Part shown: positions 7,619-17,797 of the stretch, piece by piece
How the letters are laid out: each line of letters begins with the position of its first letter
Numbering within the stretch: position 1 is the first letter of the stretch
Origin: Iamia sp035575815
Lineage (GTDB): Bacteria > Actinomycetota > Acidimicrobiia > Acidimicrobiales > Iamiaceae
Reading direction: 5' to 3'
Assembly (NCBI RefSeq): GCF_035575815.1
Contig: NZ_DATLXO010000120.1
Location: 6,564 to 70,563 of the forward strand
Length of the DNA stretch: 64,000 bases
Notes under the pieces: model-generated
Told to the model about the DNA's origin: nothing
What the model saw: the letters and a program-made list of their open reading frames with translations, nothing else
The model's database searches: none
Program-made: the position numbers and the translations under genes

Positions 7619-8400
7619 TCAGGCGTCGAGGGCGGCGCGGAGCTCGGCCACTGCGGCCCCGAGCCGCAGCGGACCCTCGCCATCGAGCACCCGGCGCATG
7701 AGGGCGGAGCCGACGGCCACCCCGTCGGCCCGCGACGCGACCTCGACGGCCTGGTCGGGCGTCGAGACGCCGAAGCCCATGATCACGGGCACGTCGGTGA
7801 CGGCCTTGAGCCGGGCGGCGAGCACGGCCGCCCGCTCGCCGATGGCGGCGCGCTCGCCGGTGACGCCGAGCAGGTTCACCCCGTACACGAAGCCCTCGGC
7901 CGCCTGAATGAGCAACGGCAGGCGCTCGGGGGGCGTGAGCGGGCTGACCAACATCACCGTCTCAAGACCCGACGCGGCGCCCGCCGGCGCCCACTCCCCG
8001 AGCTCCTCGAGCGGAACGTCGGGCAGGATCATCCCCGACACCCCGGCCTCGCGGGCTTCGGTGGCGAAGCGCTCGACGCCCACTCGGAACACGATGTTGA
8101 AGTACGTCATGACCACGAGGGGCACGCCGACATCGGCGGTGGCCACGTCGTCGAGGATCGACATGGGCGTGGCGCCCCGGTCGAGGGCCCGTTGCGACGC
8201 AGCCTGGATGGTGGGGCCGTCCATCACCGGGTCGCTGAAGGGGATCCCGACCTCGATGGCATCCGCGCCGGCGTCGGCGGCCGAGCGCACCAGGTCGATC
8301 CACCGGGGGTCGATGCCGCCGGTGATGTAGGGCACGAGCAGCTTGGCCCCGCCGTCACGCCGCTGGCGGAGGTGCGCCTCGAGGAACCCGTCGGGGGCCT

Positions 8401-8404
<4 letters not shown>
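7619..8404 (-). CDS. trpA: Tryptophan synthase alpha subunit
   Basis: 261 aa. It cleaves indole-3-glycerol phosphate to indole and glyceraldehyde 3-phosphate; indole is channelled to TrpB. TIM-barrel signatures are present: LVPYITGGIDP, the catalytic Glu in AIEVGIPFSDPVMDGPTIQ (with the substrate-binding Asp), MTYFNIVF, GMILPDVPLEE, and the phosphate-binding GFGVSTPDQ and GVAVGSA. The ATG overlaps the trpB stop by 4 bp (ATGA), so the pair is translationally coupled. It is the last gene of the trp block. Confidence 0.97.
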
Positions 8405-9639
<1,235 letters not shown>

Positions 9640-9641
9640 GC

Positions 9642-10307
9642 TCAGGTGTCCTCGGTCCAGTCGTAGGGGGCGTCGTCCACGTCGGGGGACCAGGGCGGTG
9701 CCGCCGCGCGCGCGTGGGCCACGAACAGGCGGACCTTGCGAGGGTCCTTGCGGCCGGGCGACCCTCCGTCGCGCTCCACGCCGGTGGCCACGTCGACGCC
9801 CCAGGGTCGCACCCGCTCGACGGCTGCGGCCACGTTGTCGGGGTGGAGGCCGCCGGCGAGGAGAACCTTCTGGCCGGCGGGCACCTCGTCGGCCAGCGAC
9901 CAGTCGAAGGTCTGGCCGCCGCCGGGCGTGGCCCCGTCGATCAGCACCACCTCGGCGCCGTAGTCCTCGACGCGGGCCAGGTCGGGCGAGCCGGCCGGGA
10001 AGCCCTTGATGACCAGCGGCACCCGCTCGGCCACGTAGCGCGTGGCCTCGACCGTCTCGTGGCCGTGGAGCTGGGCCGCCCGCAGGCCGGCCGAGGTCAC
10101 GACGGAGACGACCCGCTCGGGGGCCTCGTCACGGAAGACACCGACGGTGATGAGCTCCGACGGAAGGCGCTTGGCGATGTCGCGGGCCACCACGGGAGCG
10201 ATCTGGCGAGTCGAGGGGGCGAAGATGAAGCCCACCGCGTCGGCGTCCATGGCCACGGCGAGGAGACCGTCCTCCTCGCTGGTGATGCCGCAGATCTTGA
10301 CGAACAC
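9642..10307 (-). CDS. trpF: Phosphoribosylanthranilate isomerase
   Basis: 221 aa. Amadori rearrangement of phosphoribosylanthranilate to CdRP. Diagnostic segments: VKICGIT at the start (catalytic Cys), DAVGFIFAPSTRQI, VGVFRDE, AQLHGHET, and the phosphate-binding LAGGLHPDNV and GVDVATGVERDGGSPGRKD. A 25-residue tail beyond the barrel (APPWSPDVDDAPYDWTEDT) is not needed for activity. It sits between trpC and trpB, the usual order. The ATG gives the canonical MFVKICG start. Confidence 0.97.
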   Translation of the reverse strand: MFVKICGITSEEDGLLAVAMDADAVGFIFAPSTRQIAPVVARDIAKRLPSELITVGVFRDEAPERVVSVVTSAGLRAAQLHGHETVEATRYVAERVPLVIKGFPAGSPDLARVEDYGAEVVLIDGATPGGGQTFDWSLADEVPAGQKVLLAGGLHPDNVAAAVERVRPWGVDVATGVERDGGSPGRKDPRKVRLFVAHARAAAPPWSPDVDDAPYDWTEDT

Positions 10308-10370
10308 TCCTCGATGCTACGGGACGTACCCCCGTCTCCCCCGCACCGTTCCCGCACTCGGCACCGGTGG

Positions 10371-11174
10371 TCAGCCCCCGCGGGACGCCCGCAGCGCAGC
10401 GACGGCCCCGGCCCGGTCGTCCTGGGTGACGAGGGACTCCCCCACCAGCACCGCGTGGTAGCCGACATCCGCGAGGCGTCGGGCGTCATCGGGACCTCGG
10501 ATGCCGGACTCGGCCACGCGGACGACGCCCTCGGGCACCTCGGGGGCCATGCGCACCGCCCGGTCGGTGTCGAGGTTGAAGGTCACCAGGTCGCGCTGGT
10601 TCACCCCGATCAGGTCGGCCCCGGCCTCGAGGGCCCGCTCGACCTCGGCTTCGTCGTGCACCTCGACCAGCACGTCGAGGCCCACCTCTGCGCTCAGGCG
10701 CCGGAAGTCAGCCAGCTGGTGGTCGTCGAGGGCGGCGGCGATGAGCAGGACGGCATCGGCGCCCATGGCCCGGGCGTCGAGGACGTCGGCCTCGACCACG
10801 GTGAAGTCCTTGCGCAGCACGGGCTGCTCACAGGCGGAGCGCGCCTCGCGCAGATCCGCGGCGGAGCCCCCGAAGAACTCGGGCTCGGTGAGCACCGACA
10901 GCGCCGCGGCGCCACCCTCGGCATAGGCCTCGGCCACGCGACCGGCGACGAGGTCGACGGCCAGGTCGCCCTTCGAGGGTGATCGACGCTTGATCTCGGC
11001 GATGACGGCCAGGTGCCCGGCGGCGTGGTCGGCGACCAGGGCCGCCCGCAGGCCCCGCGTGGGACCGTCGGACATGGCCCTCTCGGCCGCCTCCAAGATG
11101 GCTCCCCGCGGCCGGCGATCGACGGCCGCGGCAGCGCGGTGGGCGGTGAGGATGCGGTCGAGGTAGGTGTCCAC
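10371..11174 (-). CDS. trpC: Indole-3-glycerol phosphate synthase
   Basis: 267 aa, typical for a monofunctional TrpC. It converts CdRP to indole-3-glycerol phosphate. Motifs: VIAEIKRRSPSKG (catalytic Lys), ALSVLTEPEFFGG, VLRKDFTV (catalytic Lys), LVEVHDEAE (catalytic Glu), IGVNQRDL, and VAESGIRGPDD. A GTG start at 11174 gives an N-terminal helix MDTYLDRILTAHR. It lies 63 bp upstream of trpF and 34 bp downstream of the J-domain gene. Confidence 0.97.
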   Translation of the reverse strand: MDTYLDRILTAHRAAAAVDRRPRGAILEAAERAMSDGPTRGLRAALVADHAAGHLAVIAEIKRRSPSKGDLAVDLVAGRVAEAYAEGGAAALSVLTEPEFFGGSAADLREARSACEQPVLRKDFTVVEADVLDARAMGADAVLLIAAALDDHQLADFRRLSAEVGLDVLVEVHDEAEVERALEAGADLIGVNQRDLVTFNLDTDRAVRMAPEVPEGVVRVAESGIRGPDDARRLADVGYHAVLVGESLVTQDDRAGAVAALRASRGG

Positions 11175-11208
11175 GGGGCGTCTCCTGGGGGCGGTCAGCG
11201 GTCAGCGG

Positions 11209-11778
11209 TCAGCGGTCGGGATCGTGGTCGCGGCTGCGGGCCAGCTCGGCGAAGGGGATCCACACGAAGAGCGACAGGGCGATGCCCGCGAGGGCGATGG
11301 CCAGGGCGAGCAGAGGCCGGGAGCCGAGCACCAAGCCGAAGACGACGGCCAGCCCCGCGGCGCCGAAGATGGCCGCGGGCAGGACCCGCACCGGGCGGCG
11401 GGGCCCGGGCGGATCGGGGGGCAGCAGGTCGGTCTCCTCGCGCCACGAGCTGTAGTCCGCGAGCCACTCGTCGTCGTCGGGGCGCGGTCGCCAGCCCGGT
11501 CCCGGCGGTCGGGCCGGGTCCACAGGCGTGGCGCGAGCCCGGGTCATGGTGGCGTCGTAGGCCCGGCGCCGGCCCGGGTCTGACAGGGCCGACCAGGCCG
11601 CGTTCACGTCGCGCATGCGCCGATCGGCGTGGGCCCGCTCGGCTGAGCTGCGCCCGCCGTGGGAGTCGGGGTGGAAGCGCCGGGCCAGCTTCACGTACGC
11701 CCGCCGGATCTCGGCGGGGTCGGCCCCCGTGGGCACGCCGAGCACCTCGTAGTGGCTGCGACGGGGGGCGTCAGCCAC
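11209..11778 (-). CDS. J-domain (DnaJ-like) membrane protein
   Basis: 189 aa. The J domain occupies about residues 7-75: HYEVLGVPTGADPAEIRRAY, the invariant HPD in RRFHPDSHGG, and AWSALSDPGRRRAYD. A Pro/Arg-rich linker precedes two closely spaced hydrophobic segments (VLPAAIFGAAGLAVVFGLVL and LLALAIALAGIALSLFVWIP), so the protein should be membrane-anchored by a C-terminal hairpin. It probably recruits Hsp70. GTG 11778 overlaps the hydrolase stop by 8 bp and starts the J domain at the right place; an upstream start at 11811 would extend into that gene. Embedded in the trp block but unrelated in function. Confidence 0.85.
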   Translation of the reverse strand: MADAPRRSHYEVLGVPTGADPAEIRRAYVKLARRFHPDSHGGRSSAERAHADRRMRDVNAAWSALSDPGRRRAYDATMTRARATPVDPARPPGPGWRPRPDDDEWLADYSSWREETDLLPPDPPGPRRPVRVLPAAIFGAAGLAVVFGLVLGSRPLLALAIALAGIALSLFVWIPFAELARSRDHDPDR

Positions 11779-12661
11779 CGTGTGCTCCGGTGCCTCTTCG
11801 CAGCACGTCACGGACGGCGTCGGCCACCGCCTCCGGCGCTTCCTCGGGCACGAGGTGACCGCAGAACGGCACGAGGGTGAGCGCAGGCGCCCTGCGCAGG
11901 TCGTCGACCAGGCGGGTGCCCCACGAGGGCGACAAGAAGGCGTCGTCGGCGCCCCACACCACGGCGGCCGGGCCGTCGTAGGCCCGCAGGCCGGGCCCGC
12001 ACTCGAGGGTCACCCGGGCGTCGCCCGCGAGCAGGAAGCGTCGGGCCCGCTCCCGGCCCTCGACGGTGAGCACCGGGCGCAGGTACTCCTCGACCACGTC
12101 GGGGTCGAGGGCGGCGGCGTCATGGACGGCTCGGCCGAAGCCGAGGTGAGCGTTGGCCCCGACCCGGCGGGGCAGGTCGAGGGCGTAGGCGAGGATGTCG
12201 AGCCCCGGGGTGCGAGCCAGGCGCATGACCTGGGCCGCGAGGGGCACGGGCCAGTTGTCGTAGGCCACGGTGTCGACCAGCACCAGCCCGGCGATGCGTT
12301 CGGGGTGGGTGGCGACCATCTGTTGGGCCACGCCCCCGCCCTGCTCGTGGCCGACGACCACGACGCGCGGAATCCCCCGGGTCGAGAGCCAGTCGAGCAG
12401 CAGCTCGGCCTGCATCGGCGCCCCGAAGTCCTCATACGGCGAGACGACCGTGTCGCCCAGGCCCAGCAGGTCGGGGGCGAGGCCCAAGACCTCGTCACCG
12501 AGAGCCCTCATCACCTTGCGCCAGAGCACCCCGTGGGTCGGGAAGCCGTGGAGGAACAGCACTGCGGGCGCATCGGGGCCACCCGAGCCGAGCACCGCCA
12601 GGTCGGCGGGCCCGACCCGCTCGAGGACCTTGAGGGGGAGCCCGTGGGCGACGGTGGGCAC
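11771..12661 (-). CDS. Alpha/beta-fold hydrolase
   Basis: 296 aa. Oxyanion-hole motif FLHGFPTHGVLWRKV, nucleophile elbow VVVVGHEQGGGVAQQMV (the residue at the elbow is Glu rather than Ser/Asp: G-H-E-Q-G), an acidic member near WGADDAF, and the terminal His in FCGHLVPEE. The HGFPT and SPSW segments recall haloalkane dehalogenase/epoxide hydrolase-like proteins. The Glu at the elbow (about residue 108) is unusual and makes classical hydrolase chemistry doubtful. GTG 12661 is preferred; the frame stays open upstream without family similarity. Eight-base overlap with the J-domain gene. Confidence 0.85.
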   Translation of the reverse strand: MPTVAHGLPLKVLERVGPADLAVLGSGGPDAPAVLFLHGFPTHGVLWRKVMRALGDEVLGLAPDLLGLGDTVVSPYEDFGAPMQAELLLDWLSTRGIPRVVVVGHEQGGGVAQQMVATHPERIAGLVLVDTVAYDNWPVPLAAQVMRLARTPGLDILAYALDLPRRVGANAHLGFGRAVHDAAALDPDVVEEYLRPVLTVEGRERARRFLLAGDARVTLECGPGLRAYDGPAAVVWGADDAFLSPSWGTRLVDDLRRAPALTLVPFCGHLVPEEAPEAVADAVRDVLRRGTGAHGG

Positions 12662-12699
12662 TGATCGATCGTAGGCGGGGTGTCCTCGGATCGGACCAC

Positions 12700-13545
12700 C
12701 TACTCCGGGGTGACGATGGGCAGGGCCAGCACCTGCACCTCGGCTCCCGCGAGCAGCGCAGTGGCGGGCGGGTCGATCGAGCGGTGCACGAGGGCCAGGC
12801 CGACGGTGCGCCCGGTGGCGTCGATCGCCGCGCTGGTGACCACGCCGACGTCGCGTCCGTCGACCGAGAGGACCTCCCCGGCCGCCGGCGGCGGGGTCAC
12901 GGAGGCGAAGCCCCGCAGGTGGCGGGGAACCTTGCCGCCCCGGCTGTCGATGCGCGCCACGAGCTCCTGGCCGGTGAAGCAGCCCTTGGTGAAGCTGACC
13001 GACGCGTCGATCACCCACTGCCCGAGCTCGGCGGGGATCGTGTCGACGGTGATCTCGGCGCCCATGGCGGGCACGCCGTGGGCGATGCGCAGGGCTTCGT
13101 AGCCCTCGCCATCGAGGTCGAGCGCACCGACGGGCAGGTCCGAGGGCAGCTCGTCGGGATCGGCGTCGAATACATCGGAGCCCTCCAGGCCGGGCCACCC
13201 GGAGGGCACCCCGTCGATCACCTCGGCGCCGCGCACGGCGAGCACCGCGACGCCCTCGACCAGCTCGATGTCGGTCTTGGTGCGCAGCTTGAAGCGCTGG
13301 AGGCGGGCCATGAGGCCGGCTCCCGCGCCGGCGTCGGTGTCGAGCCGCACCGTCTCGACCCCCGCGCGGTCGACCCGCACCCAGGTGTCGACCTTGCCCG
13401 TCGGCTGGAGGACGAAGGCCAGGGCCGAGTCGCCGACGGCCAGGGCGCCCACGTCCTGGCTCAGCTGCCCCTGGAGGTAGGCGACGGTCTCGGGGCCCGA
13501 CAGGGCAACCACGTCGCGGCGGATGCGGGAGACGGTGACGGCCAT
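12700..13545 (-). CDS. ygfZ: YgfZ/GcvT-like folate-binding protein
   Basis: 281 aa. Members assist assembly or repair of iron-sulfur enzymes in a folate-dependent way. The signature KGCFTGQELVARIDSRGG (about residues 188-205) matches the YgfZ motif K-G-C-x-x-G-Q-E. The N-terminal GcvT-like domain has LQGQLSQDVGAL and the C-terminal barrel RTVGLALVHRS. It carries no glycine-cleavage partner genes, consistent with the YgfZ role. ATG 13545. It lies between trpE and the hydrolase on the same strand. Confidence 0.92.
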   Translation of the reverse strand: MAVTVSRIRRDVVALSGPETVAYLQGQLSQDVGALAVGDSALAFVLQPTGKVDTWVRVDRAGVETVRLDTDAGAGAGLMARLQRFKLRTKTDIELVEGVAVLAVRGAEVIDGVPSGWPGLEGSDVFDADPDELPSDLPVGALDLDGEGYEALRIAHGVPAMGAEITVDTIPAELGQWVIDASVSFTKGCFTGQELVARIDSRGGKVPRHLRGFASVTPPPAAGEVLSVDGRDVGVVTSAAIDATGRTVGLALVHRSIDPPATALLAGAEVQVLALPIVTPE

Positions 13546-13636
13546 GGGGCCAGTCTGGCCCCGTCGGGCCCCGCTCCCTCGGGTCCACCACTCACGTCAC
13601 CGCCGCGGAGGGCGCAACGGCTCCCGGTGCACCGGG

Positions 13637-15175
13637 TCAGATCTCGGCGGCGTGGGCCCGGCGGGCGGCGGTCATCCGTCGGGCGGCCGGCACCGCGGCG
13701 AGCAGGGCCCGGGCCTTGTTGCGACACTCGAGCTCCTCGTGCTCGGGCACGGAGTCAGCGACGACCCCCGCCCCCGCCTGCACCGACGCCCGCCCGTCGG
13801 GCAGGCAGATCATGGTGCGGATGGCGATGGCGGTGTCGATGGCCCCGCCGAAGTCGACGTAGCCCACCACCCCTCCGTAGGGCCCGCGCTTGGCCGGCTC
13901 GAGGCTGTCGATGATCTCCATGGCCCGCACCTTTGGCGCACCGGTGAGCGTGCCGGCGGGGATCGTGGCCCGCAGCACGTCGATGGGCGTGCGCCCCTCG
14001 GCCAGCGCTCCCGACACCTGGGACGTGAGGTGCATGACGTGGCTGTAGCGCTCCAGGGTCATCATCTCGTCGACCTGGCAGGTGCCGTAGCGCACCACCC
14101 GGCCCACGTCGTTGCGAGCCAGGTCGACGAGCATCACGTGCTCGGCGATCTCCTTGGGGTGCTCGGCCAGCTCGGCCGCCAGGCGGCGGTCCTCCTCCTC
14201 GGTGCGGCCGCGGTAGCGGGTCCCGGCGATCGGGCGCGACACCACCCGGCCGTTCCGCAGCTGCACGAGCGGCTCGGGCGAGGAGCCCACCAGCGACACC
14301 TCCGGGCGGCGCACGAAGAACATCACCGGGCTCGGGTTCACCTGGCGGAGCACCCGGTAGACGTCGAAGGGATCCGCGTCCAGCTGCAGGTCGAAGCGCT
14401 GGGAGAGCACGACCTGGAAGATGTCGCCGGCGAGGATGTGCTCCTTGGCCACCTCGACGGCCCGCTCGTAGAGCGACCCGCCCAGGGTGGAGGTCACCGC
14501 CGGGAGCTCGTCGTCGGCCGACGGCGGGTCGAGCAGCGGTTCGCTCTGCGGACGGGAGCCGTCGCGGGCCATCTCGTCGAGGTGCTCCACGGCCTCGTCG
14601 TAGGCGTCGTCGACCTCGGCCTCGGTCGATCCCGGGGCCACGGGGGCGTTGACCACGAGGGTGACGCGCTGGCGCCAGTGGTCGAATGCGGCGATCTCGC
14701 CGATGACCGACATCGCCGCGTCAGGGAGGCCCATCTGGTCCGGCGGGGTGTCGGGGAGGTGCTCGACCTCGCGCACGACGTCGTAGCCGAGGTAGCCGAG
14801 CAGGCCGCCGTGCAGGGGCGGCAGGTCGAGGCTCTCGGGCGTGCGGGTGCGGGCCAACAGCGCATCGACGGCGGCGAGGATCCCCCGGTCGAGGGGCAGG
14901 CCGGCGGCGATGGCGCCAGCCCCGGGGCCCTCGACGGAGACGTCGGCCCCGCGGGCCACCAGGCTGGCGACGGGCCTCCGCCCGACGAAGGACCAGCGGC
15001 CCCAGCGCTCCCCGTGTTCGACCGACTCGAGCAGGAAGCCGGGCTCGTCGCCCGGGCAGAGGCGGCAGAACGCGGCCACCGGCGTGACCTGGTCGGCGAG
15101 CAGCTCGCGCCACACCGGCACCACCGTGTGGTCGCGGGCGAGGGTGCGGAACGCCTCGCGATCGGGCCGGATCAC
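13637..15175 (-). CDS. trpE: Anthranilate synthase component I
   Basis: 512 aa. It converts chorismate to anthranilate with ammonia from TrpG (not in the window). The regulatory LLES motif (GFLLESVEHGERWGR) marks Trp feedback binding. The chorismate-binding domain shows DIFQVVLSQRF, PSPVMFFVRRPEVSLVGSSP, PIAGTRYRGRTEEED, DLARNDVGRV, and GTLTGAPKVRAMEIID. GTG 15175 gives VIRPDREAFRTLARDH, the usual start; an in-frame ATG at 15244 would run 59 bp into hisI. It starts 10 bp after the hisI stop, so hisI and trpE are probably co-transcribed. Confidence 0.96.
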   Translation of the reverse strand: MIRPDREAFRTLARDHTVVPVWRELLADQVTPVAAFCRLCPGDEPGFLLESVEHGERWGRWSFVGRRPVASLVARGADVSVEGPGAGAIAAGLPLDRGILAAVDALLARTRTPESLDLPPLHGGLLGYLGYDVVREVEHLPDTPPDQMGLPDAAMSVIGEIAAFDHWRQRVTLVVNAPVAPGSTEAEVDDAYDEAVEHLDEMARDGSRPQSEPLLDPPSADDELPAVTSTLGGSLYERAVEVAKEHILAGDIFQVVLSQRFDLQLDADPFDVYRVLRQVNPSPVMFFVRRPEVSLVGSSPEPLVQLRNGRVVSRPIAGTRYRGRTEEEDRRLAAELAEHPKEIAEHVMLVDLARNDVGRVVRYGTCQVDEMMTLERYSHVMHLTSQVSGALAEGRTPIDVLRATIPAGTLTGAPKVRAMEIIDSLEPAKRGPYGGVVGYVDFGGAIDTAIAIRTMICLPDGRASVQAGAGVVADSVPEHEELECRNKARALLAAVPAARRMTAARRAHAAEI

Positions 15176-15185
15176 CTCGGGTCGC

Positions 15186-15548
15186 TCAGGCGTCGGAGCC
15201 GAAGGCCCGGTAGAAGCAGCTCTTGGCGCCGGTGTGGCACGCACCCCGGCCCTCCTGCTCGACCACGAAGAGCAGGGTGTCGCCGTCGCAGTCGTACGCG
15301 GCCCGGCGCACGAGCTGGCGGTCGCCGGAGGTGTCGCCCTTGCGCCACTCCTCCTGGCGCGACCGGCTCCAGAACACGGTGCGCCCCTCGGAGAGCGTGC
15401 GCCGCAGGGTGGTCTCGTTCATCCAGGCCATCATCAGCACGTCGCCGGTGCCCTCCTCCTGGACGATGGCCGGCACCAGGCCGTCGGTGTCGTAGCGCAC
15501 CCGGTCCAGGTCCTCGGCGCGGATCTCGATCGGGGTGAGGGCGGGCAT
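15186..15548 (-). CDS. hisI: Phosphoribosyl-AMP cyclohydrolase
   Basis: 120 aa, monofunctional (no HisE domain). It opens the adenine ring of PR-AMP in histidine synthesis. Motifs: VLMMAWMNETTLRRTL, GRTVFWSRSRQEEWRKGDTSG, AAYDCDGDTLLFVVEQ with Zn/Mg-binding Cys and Asp residues, and GACHTGAKSCFYR with the remaining Zn-binding Cys residues. ATG 15548. It lies between a GroES-like gene and trpE; hisE and hisG are not in the window. Confidence 0.96.
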   Translation of the reverse strand: MPALTPIEIRAEDLDRVRYDTDGLVPAIVQEEGTGDVLMMAWMNETTLRRTLSEGRTVFWSRSRQEEWRKGDTSGDRQLVRRAAYDCDGDTLLFVVEQEGRGACHTGAKSCFYRAFGSDA

Positions 15549-15608
15549 GGAGGCCGAGGATAGGGCCCGACCCTGAGGTTCCTCCCACGAGATGGCGACC
15601 GGCGCGAC

Positions 15609-15926
15609 TCAGAGGTAGAGCCCGGTGGAGCCCTCCTCGATGCGCTCGGAGGCCACCGCGTGCACGTCTCGCTCGCGGAGGATCACGAAGTCCTCGGCTC
15701 GCACCTCGACCTCGTAGCGGTCCTCGGGGTTGTAGAGGACCTTGTCGCCGACCTCCATCGACCGGACGTTGGGGCCGGAGGCGACGACCTCAGCCCAGCC
15801 CAGGCGCTTGGCCGTGGTGACCGTCGCCGGGATGAGAATGCCGCCGGTGCTGCTGCGCTCGCCGTCGGTCTCGGGCCGGACGAGCACGCGGTCGTTCAGC
15901 ATCTTGATCGGGAGCTTGTCGGCCAC
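15609..15926 (-). CDS. GroES-like co-chaperonin
   Basis: 105 aa from GTG 15926 (VADKLPIKMLNDRVLVRP); a GTG at 15935 adds three residues. The Cpn10 fold is clear: the N-terminal strand MLNDRVLVRP, the mobile-loop region ERSSTGGILIPATV, GWAEVVASGPN, VGDKVLYNPE and the closing DFVILRERDVHAV. The mobile loop tip (GGILIPA) that docks GroEL is present. No groEL is adjacent, so this may be a second, stand-alone GroES paralog with its own partner elsewhere; the family assignment is firm, the partner unknown. Confidence 0.88.
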   Translation of the reverse strand: MADKLPIKMLNDRVLVRPETDGERSSTGGILIPATVTTAKRLGWAEVVASGPNVRSMEVGDKVLYNPEDRYEVEVRAEDFVILRERDVHAVASERIEEGSTGLYL

Positions 15927-16031
15927 GGGGCGCACGCTACCGGTCCCGGTGGCCGGGCCTTCGGCGTCGGTTCCGACGCTCGGGCCCAGCTCCGAGCCTC
16001 GGCCCTCGGCGCCCGGCTCCCGCGGTCGACG

Positions 16032-16808
16032 TCAGGCAGGAGGACGGACGGTGATGCCGGCGGCGGCCATGACGGCCTTGGCCTCGGCGACGGTGTGCTC
16101 GCCGAAGTGGAAGATCGACGCCGCGAGCACCGCATCGGCCCGGCCGTCGATGACGCCGTTCGCGAGGTGGGCGAGGGTGCCCACTCCCCCGCTGGCGATG
16201 ACCGGGATCCCGACGGCCTCGCTCACGGCGCGGGTGAGCTCGACGTCGAAGCCATCGCGGGTGCCGTCGCGGTCCATCGAGGTGAGCAGGATCTCGCCCG
16301 CGCCCCGACGCTCGGCATCGACGGCCCACTCGACGGCGTCGAGGTCGGTCGGGTTGCGGCCCCCGTGGGTGAAGACGCCCCAGCCCGCGGCGGGGTCGTC
16401 GACCACTCGGCGGCGGGCGTCGATGGCCACCACTGCGCACTGGGTCCCGAACTCGACGGCCACATCGGCGATGGTCTCGGGGCGGGCGATGGCGGCGGTG
16501 TTGAGCGACACCTTGTCCGCCCCGGCGCGCAGCAGGCGCCGGGCGTCGGTGACGCTGCGGATGCCGCCCCCGACGGTGAGGGGGATGAAGACCTGCTCGG
16601 CGGTGCGGGCCACCACCTCGACCATCGTGTCTCGGTCGTCGGAGCTGGCGGTGATGTCGAGGAACACGAGCTCGTCGGCCCCTTCGGCGTCGTAGCGGGC
16701 GGCCAGCTCGACCGGATCGCCCGCGTCGCGGAGCCCGACGAAGTTGATCCCCTTGACGACCCGTCCGCCGGTGACGTCGAGGCAGGGGATCACCCGGGCG
16801 GTGCGCAC
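16032..16808 (-). CDS. hisF: Imidazole glycerol phosphate synthase, cyclase subunit
   Basis: 258 aa TIM barrel. With HisH it makes imidazole glycerol phosphate and AICAR from PRFAR. Catalytic Asp residues are in VIPCLDVTGGRVVKG (Asp11) and in SLNTAAI/EILLTSMDRDGTRDG (second Asp). IPLTVGGGIRS and VIASGGVGTLAHL bind phosphate. GTG 16808 gives VRTARVIPCLDV, the conserved start. It is separated from hisA by a 3.4-kb plus-strand block, unlike the common hisHAF order. Confidence 0.97.
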   Translation of the reverse strand: MRTARVIPCLDVTGGRVVKGINFVGLRDAGDPVELAARYDAEGADELVFLDITASSDDRDTMVEVVARTAEQVFIPLTVGGGIRSVTDARRLLRAGADKVSLNTAAIARPETIADVAVEFGTQCAVVAIDARRRVVDDPAAGWGVFTHGGRNPTDLDAVEWAVDAERRGAGEILLTSMDRDGTRDGFDVELTRAVSEAVGIPVIASGGVGTLAHLANGVIDGRADAVLAASIFHFGEHTVAEAKAVMAAAGITVRPPA

Positions 16809-16951
16809 TCTGCGACGGTACCGGCCGCCTGGGCAACTTCCCTTGCCCGTTCCGGCCCGGGCGCAACCCGGCACGAATAAGCGTCGGGCCCGGTGAGTCT
16901 TCGTCCGAATCCCGCCAGCGGGGCGCGTCGGCCTTCGACAGACTCGGCCCC

Positions 16952-17755
16952 ATGACCGCCACCGCCCGCCGTGACCGCCTCCGCGACCTCCACCGCGAGG
17001 GAACCTTCGTGATCCCCAACCCGTTCGACCGGGGCTCGGCCCGCCTGCTCGCCGCCATGGGCTTCGCTGCCCTGGCCACCACCAGCGCCGGCCTGGCCAA
17101 CTCGCGGGGCCGTGCCGACATGAGCATCACCCGCGACGTGTTGGTCGACCACGTGACCGACCTGGCCGCGGGCACCGAGCTGCCCCTCCACGTCGACGCC
17201 CAGCGGTGTTTCGCCGACGGTCCGGACGGCGTGGCCGAGACAGTCGGGCTCCTGGCCGACGCCGGGGCGGCCGGCGTCTCGATCGAGGACTGGAATCCGG
17301 GCGCTGATCGGATCGAGCCGTTCGACGTGGCCGTCGCCCGGGTCGCCGCCGCCGCTACCAGCGCCGGAGAGCACGGTCTGGTGCTGACCGCCCGCTGCGA
17401 GAACCTCCTCCACGGAGTCGACGACCTCGACGACACCACCGCTCGGCTCGTCGCCTACCGCGACGCCGGCGCCGAGGTCGTCTACGCCCCCGGGCTGGTC
17501 GACCTGGACGCCATCGGGACGGTCGTGACCGAGGTCGGCGTCCCCGTGAACGTTCTGCTGCTGCCCGGCGGGCCCACGGTCGCCGACCTGGCCGGAGCGG
17601 GCGTGCGCCGGGTCTCGCTCGGCAGCAACCTCTCGAACGCGGCCTACGGGGCCGTTGCCGCCGCGGCGCAGACCGTGCTGGCCTCCGGCGGCCTCGGCGC
17701 GACGACGCCGAGCGTGCCCGCCGACGTCGCCGCCCGCGCCTTCACTGCCGAGTAG
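16952..17755 (+). CDS. Isocitrate lyase/PEP mutase superfamily protein
   Basis: 267 aa, the size of carboxyvinyl-carboxyphosphonate phosphorylmutase-like proteins. Barrel segments: FVIPNPFDRGSARLLAAMGF, ALATTSAGLANSRG, PLHVDAQRCF (metal-binding Asp neighbourhood), GVSIEDWNP (the SIED motif), LTARCENLLHG, and RVSLGSNLSNAAYG. The catalytic KKCGH of isocitrate lyase and the KKxRH variant are absent; this subgroup probably cleaves or isomerises a small 2-oxo acid, with substrate unknown. ATG 16952. First gene of the plus-strand block that interrupts the his genes. Confidence 0.88.
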   Translation: MTATARRDRLRDLHREGTFVIPNPFDRGSARLLAAMGFAALATTSAGLANSRGRADMSITRDVLVDHVTDLAAGTELPLHVDAQRCFADGPDGVAETVGLLADAGAAGVSIEDWNPGADRIEPFDVAVARVAAAATSAGEHGLVLTARCENLLHGVDDLDDTTARLVAYRDAGAEVVYAPGLVDLDAIGTVVTEVGVPVNVLLLPGGPTVADLAGAGVRRVSLGSNLSNAAYGAVAAAAQTVLASGGLGATTPSVPADVAARAFTAE

Positions 17756-17797
17756 CGCCTCGGCCGGCGAGGAGGACGAGGTCCGCAGCGTGGCGGG

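Noticed and set aside
13637..15244. Longer trpE starting at ATG 15244
   Set aside because: It would run 59 bp into hisI, and the extra residues (PAPRAASTGPSAP) are low complexity, while GTG 15175 gives the family start.
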